Source: Syntrophomonadaceae bacterium
Lineage (GTDB): Bacteria; Bacillota; Syntrophomonadia; Syntrophomonadales; DTU052
NCBI GenBank assembly: GCA_012729505.1
Contig: JAAYDA010000058.1
Span: 1 to 43,679 of the forward strand
DNA: 43,679 nucleotides
Reading direction: 5' to 3'
This document shows, piece by piece, positions 1 to 8,316 of this stretch (within the stretch, counting starts at the first letter, position 1; each line of letters opens with the position of its first letter). A program made the position numbers and the translations under genes. Under the pieces are notes generated by a model, which was given only the letters and a program-made list of their open reading frames with translations, did not search any database and was not told the origin of the DNA.

Positions 1-203
1 CCGCAGGCTTGTTCCGGTGTGGCTGCTCCCCAGATTACGTCGTCTATCATTTCGGCCTTAAAGTTGGGGCCGCATCTTTTGATGGCTTCTTCCATGCACA
101 GCTTCCCTAAAAATTCGGGACGGGTGTCTCTAAGGGTCCCACGCGGTGCTTTTCCTCCCGCTGTGCGTACTGCTGATACGATAACAGCTTCTCTCACTTT
201 CAT
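1..203 (-). CDS. fadA: Acetyl-CoA acyltransferase (thiolase), N-terminal part
   Basis: This is the first 67 codons of a thiolase, which cleaves 3-ketoacyl-CoA to acetyl-CoA and a shortened acyl-CoA in the last step of beta-oxidation. The start MKVREAVIVSAVRTAGGKAPRG is typical of the family (AVIVxAxRTPxG at the N-terminus). The ATG at 203 follows GGGAGGT closely. The catalytic Cys region and the rest lie outside the window. It sits 41 bases downstream of the FadN-type gene on the same strand, the arrangement of fadN-fadA in Bacillus, so the two probably form an operon. The symbol is by that analogy. Confidence 0.85.
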   Translation of the reverse strand, partial: MKVREAVIVSAVRTAGGKAPRGTLRDTRPEFLGKLCMEEAIKRCGPNFKAEMIDDVIWGAATPEQAC

Positions 204-244
204 ACCTCCCTAGTATTTTATTACCGTGCTATTTTCCCGTTCTC

Positions 245-2629
245 CTAGTTCCGCAAGGGCTTACGGGTTTTTAGCATATGGGCAATCCTCTCCTGGGTCT
301 TTTGCTCGCCGCACAGGCTTACAAAGGCTTCTCTTTCCAGATCCAGCAGGTACTGCTCGGTTATCATTGCACCTTTAACTATATCGCCGCCATACATGAT
401 ATGGGCTACTTTCCTGGATATGAGCCAGTCATATTCGCTGATTACTCCGGCCAGCTTCATTCCCATGGTGGCCATTTGCAGCAGGGCGTTCTGGTTTTTG
501 CCGGGGGCCGGGAAGGCTCTGCTGATGGGGGCGGTGTAACCTGCGGCTGCCATGTCCTGTACCCGTTTCTTGGCATCGCCGAGGACGAAATCCGCATTCA
601 TGCTGATACTATCGGTTACCCGGAGATATCCAAGGTTTAAGGCATCCTTCGCACTTCCAGATGTTTTGGCTCCTACTACGTTTTCAAAGTTGGGGGCCAG
701 GAAATCTACGGTGAAAGCAGTGGTCCCTTTTATTCTGTCCAAGGCCCTCATGGCCATTTCCTTTACTCCGCCGCCGGCAGGAATCAGCCCGGTACCAACT
801 TCAGTCAGACCAATAAATGATTCGGCTGCGGCTTGAACAGCGGGAACCTGCATTATCAGTTCACAGCCGGCACCCAAAGCTTTACCGACCGGTGCCGCAA
901 CTACTGGTTTGTCTGAGTATTTAAATGCCATGAAGGTGTCTTGCATTTTTTTCAGCATGGCATCGATCTGATCCCAGGCTTTGTTCTCAATAGCCCCGCT
1001 GATTACACTTAAATCTATTCCCGAGCAGAAGTCTTTGCCGGCACTGGTTATTACCATACCCTCCCACTCGTCTTTTTTCAGTTCCGCTTGAGCCTGAATC
1101 ATGGCATCAATCAATGCGGGAGTCAAAGTCGAATTCCTGGTATTAATATCGAAACACAGTACCCCGTCGCTCAGATCATAAACTGTAGCGGCGTCTGTGG
1201 AAAGAACTACTTTGTTCTGTGCTTTCAACTCAGAAAGGACTATTACCTCGGGTTTGAATGTAACCGCCACATACTTTTTGTCCGGAACGCTATAGAAGTA
1301 TTCAACTCCATTCTCATATTTATAGAAGGAGTTAAATCCGGCGGCCAGCATTTCTTTTACCCATGGAGCAATTGTTAATCCATCGGCTTCCATGCGGGCC
1401 ACATATTTATTAAGATCCAGTCCGTTCCACATCTTAAAAGGTCCGGCCTGGTGATTATAACCCCAATTTAAGGCTCGGTCCATATTAAGGATATCATCGG
1501 AAATTTCGGGAAGCTTCGCTGCTGCGTAAGCAAAATAACTACTCAAAAATTTCCAAACGTACTGGGCACCCTTGTCGTCACCTTCAAAAAAAGCCTCCAG
1601 CTTTTCCGGGAGGGATTTGGCAGCGGCAGCCTTGGTTAAACTGGGAAAATCAGCAGCTTTCGGCGGACTATATTCCCAAGTGTTCAGATCCAGCATCAGT
1701 CTGTCTTTGCCTACTCTCTTGTAAAAGCCCCCCTTGGTTTTGTTGCCCAGCATACCCTTTTCCAGCATCTTAAAAAAGAAATCCGGCATGGCATACAATT
1801 CTTTTTCCTGAGGATCAGTTAATACATCATGAATAGAACCGGTGCCTGCCACAGCAATATCCAGGCCAACCAGGTCGCAGAGACCGAAGGCACCGGTGGG
1901 CGGTCTGCCTATTGCCGGTCCTAACAAAGCATCAACCTCCGAAAAGTTGAGACCCAGTTCCAGCATCAGCTTACCTGCGCTAGGTCCGGCTTGGTTGCCA
2001 AAACGGTTGGCAATGAATCCCGGGGTGTCTTTGCACCATACAATGCTCTTGCCCAGCTGGCGCTCGCCGAAATCAGCCATAAACTGCATCACTTCCGGCA
2101 AGGTATCTTCACCCGGAATGACTTCCAATAATTTCATGAAACGCACCGGATTGAAAAAATGCGTTCCCATGCAATACTGTCTGAATTCAAGAGGCATGTC
2201 CTCGACCATAGAGGTTATCGAAATTGTAGAAGTGTTGGAACTGACTATCGTGCCCGGTTTAACAAATGGGGCAATTTTCTTAAACAAATCCTTCTTAATT
2301 CCGAGGTTTTCGGGAACAGCTTCAACTATCCACTGAACCTCAGAAAGCCACGCCAGGTTGTCTTCCATATTCCCGCAAGTAACCAGATCAGCATCGGCCT
2401 TGTCCATAAACTGACGAGATTTTATGGCCAGAGCTTTATTGTTTTCAGCTATCCGGTTTCTAAATGCCGAACTATCAGCTTTAACACCTTTTGCCTTATC
2501 TGCATCGCTGAATTGAGGGACAATATCCAGGAGATAACTTGGAATCCCCGCATTGGCTAGTTGTGCAGCAATACCGCTGCCCATTGTTCCTGAACCAAGT
2601 ACTGCGGCTTTTTTAATTCTTTTTAACAC
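245..2629 (-). CDS. fadN: 3-hydroxyacyl-CoA dehydrogenase / enoyl-CoA hydratase, FadN type
   Basis: A 794-residue two-function beta-oxidation enzyme. The N-terminal Rossmann domain has GSGTMGSGIA near residues 12-21, and the dehydrogenase His lies in GTHFFNP. The dehydrogenase C-terminal domain follows (about 190-450). From about 475 to 690 there is a crotonase domain with an oxyanion-hole segment (GKDFCSGIDL, GKALGAGCELIM) and a Glu in LTEVGTGLIPAGGG. The domain order (dehydrogenase first, hydratase last) is that of Bacillus FadN and opposite to E. coli FadB. The start is GTG at 2629 with GGAGGT a few bases upstream. Its upstream region contains a 17-bp palindrome (2679-2695) that may be a regulator site. 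It is co-oriented with the thiolase downstream. Confidence 0.92.
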   Translation of the reverse strand: MLKRIKKAAVLGSGTMGSGIAAQLANAGIPSYLLDIVPQFSDADKAKGVKADSSAFRNRIAENNKALAIKSRQFMDKADADLVTCGNMEDNLAWLSEVQWIVEAVPENLGIKKDLFKKIAPFVKPGTIVSSNTSTISITSMVEDMPLEFRQYCMGTHFFNPVRFMKLLEVIPGEDTLPEVMQFMADFGERQLGKSIVWCKDTPGFIANRFGNQAGPSAGKLMLELGLNFSEVDALLGPAIGRPPTGAFGLCDLVGLDIAVAGTGSIHDVLTDPQEKELYAMPDFFFKMLEKGMLGNKTKGGFYKRVGKDRLMLDLNTWEYSPPKAADFPSLTKAAAAKSLPEKLEAFFEGDDKGAQYVWKFLSSYFAYAAAKLPEISDDILNMDRALNWGYNHQAGPFKMWNGLDLNKYVARMEADGLTIAPWVKEMLAAGFNSFYKYENGVEYFYSVPDKKYVAVTFKPEVIVLSELKAQNKVVLSTDAATVYDLSDGVLCFDINTRNSTLTPALIDAMIQAQAELKKDEWEGMVITSAGKDFCSGIDLSVISGAIENKAWDQIDAMLKKMQDTFMAFKYSDKPVVAAPVGKALGAGCELIMQVPAVQAAAESFIGLTEVGTGLIPAGGGVKEMAMRALDRIKGTTAFTVDFLAPNFENVVGAKTSGSAKDALNLGYLRVTDSISMNADFVLGDAKKRVQDMAAAGYTAPISRAFPAPGKNQNALLQMATMGMKLAGVISEYDWLISRKVAHIMYGGDIVKGAMITEQYLLDLEREAFVSLCGEQKTQERIAHMLKTRKPLRN

Positions 2630-2678
2630 TAATTCTACCTCCGTTCTTACAGATCTAATTCTGTTGGAGTGGCATTCT

Positions 2679-2695
2679 ATATCTATTATAGATAT
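2679..2695. promoter_or_regulatory. Palindrome upstream of fadN, candidate operator
   Basis: ATATCTAT-T-ATAGATAT is an inverted repeat with 8-bp arms and one central base. It lies about 50 bases before the fadN start, between flanking GGCAT and GCCC bases that are partly complementary. The position and symmetry suit a TetR-type repressor site, but the cognate regulator is not in the window and this is inference. The rest of the 330-base gap (2630-2959) is AT-rich, and nothing else was recognised in it. Confidence 0.45.
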
Positions 2696-2959
2696 GCCCG
2701 CCTGTTATCTTTAGTTGCATAACCGCAATTGGTTAGTCTGTTTATGCCCCCTTTCCGGACTTGAAAATGATCTCGTACAATAGTTTGTGCAATTTTCGTG
2801 CCATGGCAGGAAATTCAAATGAAAAATTGCTTGCTTATTTACGCTAATTCAGTATTTACAGGCATTGCGTGTCTGACTAAATGCTAATAAACATAATAAT
2901 ATGCCCATATATTTATTACCGAAAGCGTGTCTTATTGTGCAATTTGTGGCACAGTTGAG

Positions 2960-3628
2960 CTATTCCTTCCAGTTATTGCGCGCATGAGCTCCATCACAAA
3001 ATGGCTGGTTGCCGCTCATACCGCAACGACACATTACAGCTCGGCTCGTTTCCTTAGTAATTTCCCCGGAAAAATCCAGAATATGAACATCTCCTTCAAT
3101 TAATAAAGGCCCATTCTTAATAGCCCGGATTTTCGCCGGGTTTGGGTTCATAATCCGGTAGTGAATTGATCCAATCCCATCGGCCAGTGAGGGATCAACA
3201 CTTGACCCTTCTGCCAAGTCATATTTCAGAGCGCCGGTCGGGCATTTATCGATGGTTCTCATTATCTCTTCTGCCCCGGCTGCCGACAAATTGACCCATG
3301 GTTTTGCCTCCGGCTTAAATACTTCGGGCAAATCCCTCCAGCATTTGCCGGCATGAGAGCAGTCGTTTGGAAACCAATAAACGATTAAATCCTGGTTTCT
3401 GTATTCTTTAGTTTTTATTTCCGTCTGCTTATTTGATGCCTCTTTATTGGTCTCTGCCACTTCTACGAAAGCATCTTTTCCAGCTCCGCAAAGCGGGCAG
3501 ACCCAATCCTCAGGAAGATCTGCAAATGGGACGCCTGCTGAAATACCATTATCAGTATCCCCAACCTCAGGATTATATTTGTACCCACAAATCGTACATT
3601 CATAGACAGCCATCTCGTTAGATTTCAC
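2960..3628 (-). CDS. Rubredoxin / Fer4_19 / CDGSH iron-sulfur fusion protein
   Basis: A 222-residue protein built of three metal-binding modules. Residues 7-52 are a rubredoxin (C11, C14, C44, C47; CTICGY and CPLCGAG). Residues 74-140 match the Fer4_19 (DUF1271, YjdI-like) domain, with C90, H92, C96, PW at 110-111 and CPTGAL from C129. Residues 172-220 are a CDGSH [2Fe-2S] domain with C200, C202, C211 and H215 in the pattern CxC...PFCDGAH. Rubredoxins carry single electrons; CDGSH domains bind redox-active, acid-labile clusters. A soluble electron-transfer or sensing role is inferred. The start is GTG at 3628 behind GGGGGAG; an in-frame ATG at 3613 lacks such a site. It stands alone between two beta-oxidation units, so a link to acyl-CoA oxidation is possible but not shown. 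Confidence 0.88.
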   Translation of the reverse strand: MKSNEMAVYECTICGYKYNPEVGDTDNGISAGVPFADLPEDWVCPLCGAGKDAFVEVAETNKEASNKQTEIKTKEYRNQDLIVYWFPNDCSHAGKCWRDLPEVFKPEAKPWVNLSAAGAEEIMRTIDKCPTGALKYDLAEGSSVDPSLADGIGSIHYRIMNPNPAKIRAIKNGPLLIEGDVHILDFSGEITKETSRAVMCRCGMSGNQPFCDGAHARNNWKE

Positions 3629-3773
3629 GTGATCTCCCCCTTATTATTAGATAATGATTATAAACCCATAATATCTCAACCTGGCATTTAGTTCCAGGTC
3701 AGCGAATTCCATATGTTACCTTCAAATCAGTGTCCGCCGGACTCCCGTTACCCTTCATGCAAAGACCGAAAAA

Positions 3774-4499
3774 CTAATCCGGAAAGATCTTCCCCACCAC
3801 TTGGGGGTCATGGCCGGGAATAATCCTTTCACGGCTTCCGGCTAATGACAAAACTCGTTCCACACTTTTATACCATTCAGTCAAATCCGTATGGATACCG
3901 GGAGGATAAAAATCATGATCAGGCTGTGGGGTACACCTGATCTTATTACCTAGCATATCAGTAAACTCGGCGATCTCCGGATAAATGTTCAAATAACTGT
4001 ATAGCAGGTCACCGGCGATAACATAGGGCCCTGCCCCAGTATTTACCACAACCGCTTGTTGCCCCTGGGTGTGTCCCGGAACCAGGATAACCTGAACTCC
4101 TGGCACTACACTAAAGCCATCCTCCACCAACACAAGGTTAAGCATCTCCAATTCAGCAATTGTATTCGGATCATACAACGAACGCTGAATAGGAAGAGGC
4201 GACCTGGCATACTCCCACTCTTTCTTTTGCAGAATAAACCGGGCATGAGGAAAAAGACCTACATTGTCAGCATGGTCAAAATGCAGATGTGTAATAATAA
4301 CCGTATCAATATCTTTTGGCTTCAGACCCTTGGCGGCCAAAGCTCGAATAAGAGCTTCCGGCCCTCCTACCCCGGCATCAACCAGAATCCTTTCCGCCCC
4401 GCCTTCAATGAGAAAAACAAGAGCCGGACCCACCAGGGGGATCATCATATCCAGCAAATGAGTTGTAACCCCTTTAATTGAACTCATCATTCCCACCAT
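3774..4499 (-). CDS. MBL-fold metallo-hydrolase
   Basis: A metallo-beta-lactamase-fold hydrolase of about 241 residues, similar in layout to the N-acyl homoserine lactonase/glyoxalase II group. The metal motif THLHFDHADN (near 71-80) gives HxHxDH. Further ligands are expected at PGHTQGQ (about 147), the Asp of IAGDLLYS and the final His of IPGHDP (about 231). There is no signal peptide. The start is uncertain: TTG and ATG follow each other at 4502 and 4499, while the only good ribosome site (AAGGAGGG) is about 30 bases upstream. It lies 65 bases after the dehydrogenase gene on the same strand and is probably co-transcribed. A CoA-thioester or lactone substrate is a guess from context. Confidence 0.8.
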   Translation of the reverse strand: MVGMMSSIKGVTTHLLDMMIPLVGPALVFLIEGGAERILVDAGVGGPEALIRALAAKGLKPKDIDTVIITHLHFDHADNVGLFPHARFILQKKEWEYARSPLPIQRSLYDPNTIAELEMLNLVLVEDGFSVVPGVQVILVPGHTQGQQAVVVNTGAGPYVIAGDLLYSYLNIYPEIAEFTDMLGNKIRCTPQPDHDFYPPGIHTDLTEWYKSVERVLSLAGSRERIIPGHDPQVVGKIFPD

Positions 4500-4564
4500 C
4501 AACGGGTGAATTGTGTAGTTGCTGATGCTTCTCCCTCCTTAATATATAAGAACTGGCACACTGT

Positions 4565-5971
4565 TTATTCAGGAATGGGTTGATATGACTCAGTACGGAA
4601 ATCATAATAACAATTCACACCGTCTGCCTTTTTATAAAAACTTTCACAGCCATTAGCCAGCATCTTGTCTATCCGGGCCGGAACAGTCTTGCCTTCTTCT
4701 TTCATCTGGTTAACGGTTTCTCTTACTCCCAGGCTGTCCCAGGCTTCAAATGGGCCTAATCTCCAAAAATAGCCCCATTTCATGGCATTATCAATATCCA
4801 TTAAAGTATCGCAAATCTCTAGTACACGATTGGCAGCGTAAATGAAATCACTGGTCACAACTTCCCACGCGAATGAAGATCCGCGATCATTTTTTCGATC
4901 CGACAGCAGAGCTTTAAGTTTTTCAGCCGGATTATCAAGGGCTTCCGCTGCCTTTAAACACGGAAAATCGGGCTCAACTCTATCACGATACTCTATGGTT
5001 GCCAGATCCAGGACTAATTCTTTTTTTGTACCATCAGCTTCAATCACAGTCTTGTAGTAACCCTGACCGGCTTTATTCCCCAACCATCCTTTTTGAAGCA
5101 GCTTCTCGGCATAGGAAGGATACTTGAACATTTGGCGTCGTTCATCATCAGGAGTGTTTTTAAATAAATTGGTTACCACATTAAAATTTGTATCCAATCC
5201 CACCGCGTCTGAAGTGCCGAAGACCGGATTGCGCAATCTGGCCATTGCATGGCCGCAAAGAGCATCCACTTCCTCCACCCTCATGCCCATTCTGTCCGCC
5301 AAATGCAAGGCATTCAGACTTACTGCAACAGCCATTCGATTAGCCACAAAATTGGGAGTATCTTTACAAATAAGAACACTCTTATTCAAGCGATCTCTCA
5401 TGAATACTCTCATGAATTCCACCACTTCGGGAAGGGTTTCCACCCCAGGAATGATCTCCAGTAATTTTACGTAGGTGGGAGGGTTGAAAAAATGGGTGCC
5501 CATAAAATATTGTTTAAATTCAAAAGACGATTCGGAAGTAATATGTTTAATGGGAATACCGGAGGTATTAGTGGTAATAATACTGTCTTTACGACGAAGC
5601 TGTTCGATCTGTTTGAATAAAGGTATTTTAATTTCCAGCTTTTCAATAATGGTTTCTAAAACCCAATCGTATTCCGAAATAAGACCAAGATCATCTGTTA
5701 AATTGCCCGTCTTAATCCGTTTAAAAGACTCTTCAGACGTAAAAACCGGACGGCGGGCTTTCAACAGATCCTTGAGGGCATTATCGGAAAGCTTGTTGCG
5801 CCATTCCGGTGAAGACTGGGTCCATCCTTGGGCTTGGTCATCGGCGGAGAATTCGAAAGGAAGAATGTCCAGCAACAGCACCTTCAGGCCATTATTGGCC
5901 ATATGAGCAGCAATGCCGGCCCCCATTACCCCCGACCCAATTACAACTGCATTGTTAATAGCAAAACTCAT
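4565..5971 (-). CDS. 3-hydroxyacyl-CoA dehydrogenase, stand-alone
   Basis: A 468-residue NAD-dependent 3-hydroxyacyl-CoA dehydrogenase that is clearly paralogous to the first ~460 residues of the FadN-type protein. It shares GSGVMGAGIAAHMANNG at the N-terminus, the long insert after the first Rossmann strand (LLLDILPFEFSADDQAQG), NTSGIPI, and the catalytic His in GTHFFNPPTYVKLLEIIPG. It ends where the crotonase domain would begin, so it should oxidise 3-hydroxyacyl-CoA but not hydrate enoyl-CoA. The ATG at 5971 has a nearby GGAGG. The MBL hydrolase follows downstream. It may serve a different chain length or a special hydroxyacyl-CoA; this is not readable from sequence. Confidence 0.88.
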   Translation of the reverse strand: MSFAINNAVVIGSGVMGAGIAAHMANNGLKVLLLDILPFEFSADDQAQGWTQSSPEWRNKLSDNALKDLLKARRPVFTSEESFKRIKTGNLTDDLGLISEYDWVLETIIEKLEIKIPLFKQIEQLRRKDSIITTNTSGIPIKHITSESSFEFKQYFMGTHFFNPPTYVKLLEIIPGVETLPEVVEFMRVFMRDRLNKSVLICKDTPNFVANRMAVAVSLNALHLADRMGMRVEEVDALCGHAMARLRNPVFGTSDAVGLDTNFNVVTNLFKNTPDDERRQMFKYPSYAEKLLQKGWLGNKAGQGYYKTVIEADGTKKELVLDLATIEYRDRVEPDFPCLKAAEALDNPAEKLKALLSDRKNDRGSSFAWEVVTSDFIYAANRVLEICDTLMDIDNAMKWGYFWRLGPFEAWDSLGVRETVNQMKEEGKTVPARIDKMLANGCESFYKKADGVNCYYDFRTESYQPIPE

Positions 5972-6420
5972 TATAGCTACCTCCTTTTCTATTATGCATG
6001 GTTATTTACAAAGTCTGATTTTAGCAATTGCAGCGAAATCTGACTTCATATTCAATGTTACAAGTGGCTTGCCTATGCAAATAATATACATCATTTGGAT
6101 GGTGGCTGTCATACCGCATTAGCTCTTTCATAATAACCAATATCTTCAGCACTTAGAAGCATTAGAATTTATATGGATCCCAAGGTTTTCTGTATTTATG
6201 GATTATCATATAATATTCTCGTCCATCACTTCTTTTATGACTGTCAATGATCAGGAAAATGTCATATAGGGACTAGCTGGAGCCACAAATACTTTACCAG
6301 AGATTTGGCTCCCGGATTCGATCTGGATTGAATTCCACTTGCTCCCGGAATGAGCTATGATATGAATAATAAAACGATAATTTTTGGGTATTAATTTATG
6401 CCTGAAAGGAGGCCTGTGAT
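5972..6420. other. Intergenic region with dispersed repeat copy A
   Basis: A gap of about 450 bases between divergent genes. It contains repeat copy A (about 6243-6354), described separately. TATAAT-like bases occur near 6209, but no convincing -35 was found. No coding potential was recognised. Confidence 0.6.
6243..6354. repeat. Dispersed repeat copy A
   Basis: This is very similar to 12234-12339: both share GGACTAG, ACAAATACTTTA.CAG, GATTGAATTCCACTTG and TCCCGGAATGAG in the same order and with similar spacing. The end contains the inverted repeat ATTCC...GGAAT. A shorter relative is at 20778-20808. Confidence 0.75.
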
Positions 6421-7434
6421 TTGTCAGCATCAGAAATAAGAAAAGATCTGGTCAGAGATAACTGGGTAGTGATCGCTACGGGGCGCGCCATAAAGCCCAC
6501 CGACCTTCCTGTTCCTGCCCAGGGCACAGCTGTAAAGAAATCCGGTTTTTGTCCTTTTTGCGAAGGAAACGAAATGGTGACCCCTCCGGAGATACTGGCC
6601 AATCGTATACCTGGTTCTAAGGAAAATGGCCCTGGCTGGACTGCCCGAACGATTCCCAATAAGTTCTCTGCCTTCAGCTTGGAAACACCCTTTAAGACTG
6701 AAACAAACGGCATTTACAGCTATATGAGCGGATTCGGAGTTCATGAAGTAGTATTAGAAACCCCTGAGCATGATACAGAGCTTCATGAGAACTCAGCAGA
6801 AAAAATCAGTGAAGTCGTGGCCATGTTAAAGGCCAGACATCTGAGTCTGGCGGGAGATGAACGGATAAAGTTCATTCAAACCTATAAGAACAAGGGGCTA
6901 TTTGCAGGAGCGTCTTTGGGACATAGTCATATGCAGACTATAGCTCTGCCTTATGTTCCTGATGAGTTTCGGGGGGCAACAGAATATGCCCGAAATTCCG
7001 GCAACTGCCTTTTCTGTCACATGATTGATCAGGAACGGAAAGACGGTTCCAGACTGGTCTATGAATCGGAAAACTTCATCGTATTCTGCCCCTTCGCCTC
7101 CAGGTTTGCACATGAAACCTGGATACTGCCTAAAAACCATGGAGAAGACTTTGGAAAGCTCCCCGAGGAAAATGTTGCCGAACTTTCTATAGTTCTAAAG
7201 ATGGTTCTTGAGTCCATGGTTGGTCTGCTGAATGATCCTTCTTATAATATAATTATTAACTCAGCCCCGGTAAACGTTGCTCATGAGCCAGGATACCACT
7301 GGTATATCGAAATATTTCCCCGTCTTATCGTCCAAGCCGGAGTTGAAATAGCCACCGGCTACCATATGAATCCCATCTCACCTGAATGGGCGGCGGAAAC
7401 CCTGAAGGCTTCAATCGAGGGAAAAAGCGGATAA
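6421..7434 (+). CDS. GalT-family hexose-1-phosphate uridylyl/adenylyl transferase
   Basis: A 337-residue HIT-superfamily nucleotidyltransferase like galactose-1-phosphate uridylyltransferase. It has zinc-type pairs C44/C47 (FCPFC) and C196/C199 (NCLFC), and the nucleophile motif HSHMQ at 168-172, where most GalT enzymes have HPHxQ. A second-half motif HWYIEIFPRL lies near 290-300. The family transfers a nucleotidyl group between hexose-1-phosphate and UDP-glucose or ADP through a His intermediate. No galK or galE is nearby, and the diverged HSH motif leaves the true sugar and nucleotide open. Some relatives act as ADP-sugar phosphorylases. The TTG start at 6421 lies 8 bases after AAAGGAGG, which decides the start. 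Confidence 0.85.
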   Translation: MSASEIRKDLVRDNWVVIATGRAIKPTDLPVPAQGTAVKKSGFCPFCEGNEMVTPPEILANRIPGSKENGPGWTARTIPNKFSAFSLETPFKTETNGIYSYMSGFGVHEVVLETPEHDTELHENSAEKISEVVAMLKARHLSLAGDERIKFIQTYKNKGLFAGASLGHSHMQTIALPYVPDEFRGATEYARNSGNCLFCHMIDQERKDGSRLVYESENFIVFCPFASRFAHETWILPKNHGEDFGKLPEENVAELSIVLKMVLESMVGLLNDPSYNIIINSAPVNVAHEPGYHWYIEIFPRLIVQAGVEIATGYHMNPISPEWAAETLKASIEGKSG

Positions 7435-7492
7435 AGCAGCTATAGGGCCACAACGCCAATAATGCTGGCTTCCAATGCTGTTAAGGCAAAAT

Positions 7493-7534
7493 TAAGTCTA
7501 CAGGAAACAATCCAACCTTTTTTCTGTAGACTTA
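7493..7534. terminator. Hairpin after the GalT-like gene
   Basis: TAAGTCTACAG (7493-7503) and CTGTAGACTTA (7524-7534) form a perfect 11-bp stem. Only a weak T-rich stretch follows. It probably ends the upstream transcript. The gap to the next gene shows nothing else certain. Confidence 0.6.
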
Positions 7535-7660
7535 TTCTTTGCCGCCCTCTTTCCCCTGACAAGCCTGGTTCTAGACGGCAGTCTCCTTAAATTTTTTTTA
7601 AGTATATAATTAATTGCATTTGCACATTCTATTGACAATCAGACAAGGAGGTTAGAAACT

Positions 7661-7858
7661 TTGACACAAATATCAACCAAAGAACTCTTGTATTTAGAGG
7701 ATACCAGTAAACTCTTTGATTCCATTGAAAAGACCTGCCAGCATGCTTCCAGTGAAGTAACCGACCCGCAAATCAGAAGTTTGCTGACTTCAATGAACAG
7801 TACACACAAGCAATGGATTCGAAGCTCAGCCGGGTTTGTTACTAATAGGATGCAATAG
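7661..7858 (+). CDS. Small CotF-like protein, first of a pair
   Basis: A 65-residue helical protein (MTQISTKELLYLEDTSKL...). It resembles the short spore-coat CotF-associated proteins found in pairs in Clostridia: an amphipathic helical bundle with no Cys and no signal peptide. The TTG start at 7661 is 9 bases after AAGGAGG. It ends 12 bases before the next gene, which has the clearer CotF signature, so a forespore or mother-cell coat role is inferred from the partner. No sigma-E/K promoter could be assigned. Confidence 0.65.
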   Translation: MTQISTKELLYLEDTSKLFDSIEKTCQHASSEVTDPQIRSLLTSMNSTHKQWIRSSAGFVTNRMQ

Positions 7859-7870
7859 GAGGGAAATACA

Positions 7871-8128
7871 TTGTCTAGAGACATGGAATGGATGAATATT
7901 CTTCTGAATCAGCACAAATTAGCAGCCAGCATGCTCACATCCGGGGTTCTGGAATCAAGTAATAACCAAGTTCGTTCCCATTTCAAAGCCATACTTGATG
8001 GAACTCTCGACCATCAAAAGCAAATCTATGATGTTATGAGCCAAAAAGGATGGTATTCCGTTTCACCTGCACCACAGGCTGAAGTAACTCGCATAAGCCA
8101 GAGTATGTCCAATATTCAACAGCAATAG
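7871..8128 (+). CDS. Spore coat protein, CotF family
   Basis: An 85-residue protein with the CotF-type pattern: N-terminal WMNILLNQHKLAASMLTSGVLESSNNQVRSHF, then an amphipathic helix ending HQKQIYDVMSQKGWYSVSPAP. The MxxKGWY/PxPA ending is characteristic of this family. CotF relatives are structural components of the endospore coat. The TTG start is 6-7 bases after AGGAGGG. It forms a pair with the upstream 65-residue gene, and a GC-rich hairpin follows. Confidence 0.8.
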   Translation: MSRDMEWMNILLNQHKLAASMLTSGVLESSNNQVRSHFKAILDGTLDHQKQIYDVMSQKGWYSVSPAPQAEVTRISQSMSNIQQQ

Positions 8129-8156
8129 CAAATTTACTATAATACCCTTGAATCTG

Positions 8157-8182
8157 AAGGGCCGGCAACCAGTCGGCCCTTT
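8157..8182. terminator. GC-rich hairpin after the coat gene pair
   Basis: GAAGGGCCGGC-AACCA-GTCGGCCCTTTA forms a strong stem of 8-10 bp with a short loop. It is probably the terminator of the coat pair. Confidence 0.65.
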
Positions 8183-8252
8183 AGTATGTCCGCCAAGCTG
8201 ATTACCGGTCACCCTTAAACTCTTGTTTTTAACTTTTTTTTCAGACATACTA
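8182..8252 (+). promoter_or_regulatory. Structured leader of queT
   Basis: TAGTATGTC (8182-8190) and GACATACTA (8244-8252) form a perfect 9-bp stem around about 53 bases that end in a T-rich run. A second small palindrome, GACAG-T-CTGTC, follows. queT genes are often controlled by preQ1 riboswitches, but the conserved bases of the preQ1-I or preQ1-II classes were not seen here. The fold is visible; the ligand is unknown. Confidence 0.4.
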
Positions 8253-8316
8253 CTTAAGACAGTCTGTCAGATCGGCTTTATTCAACCATACGGGGTTTAA
8301 AGGAGACTGGGATCAC

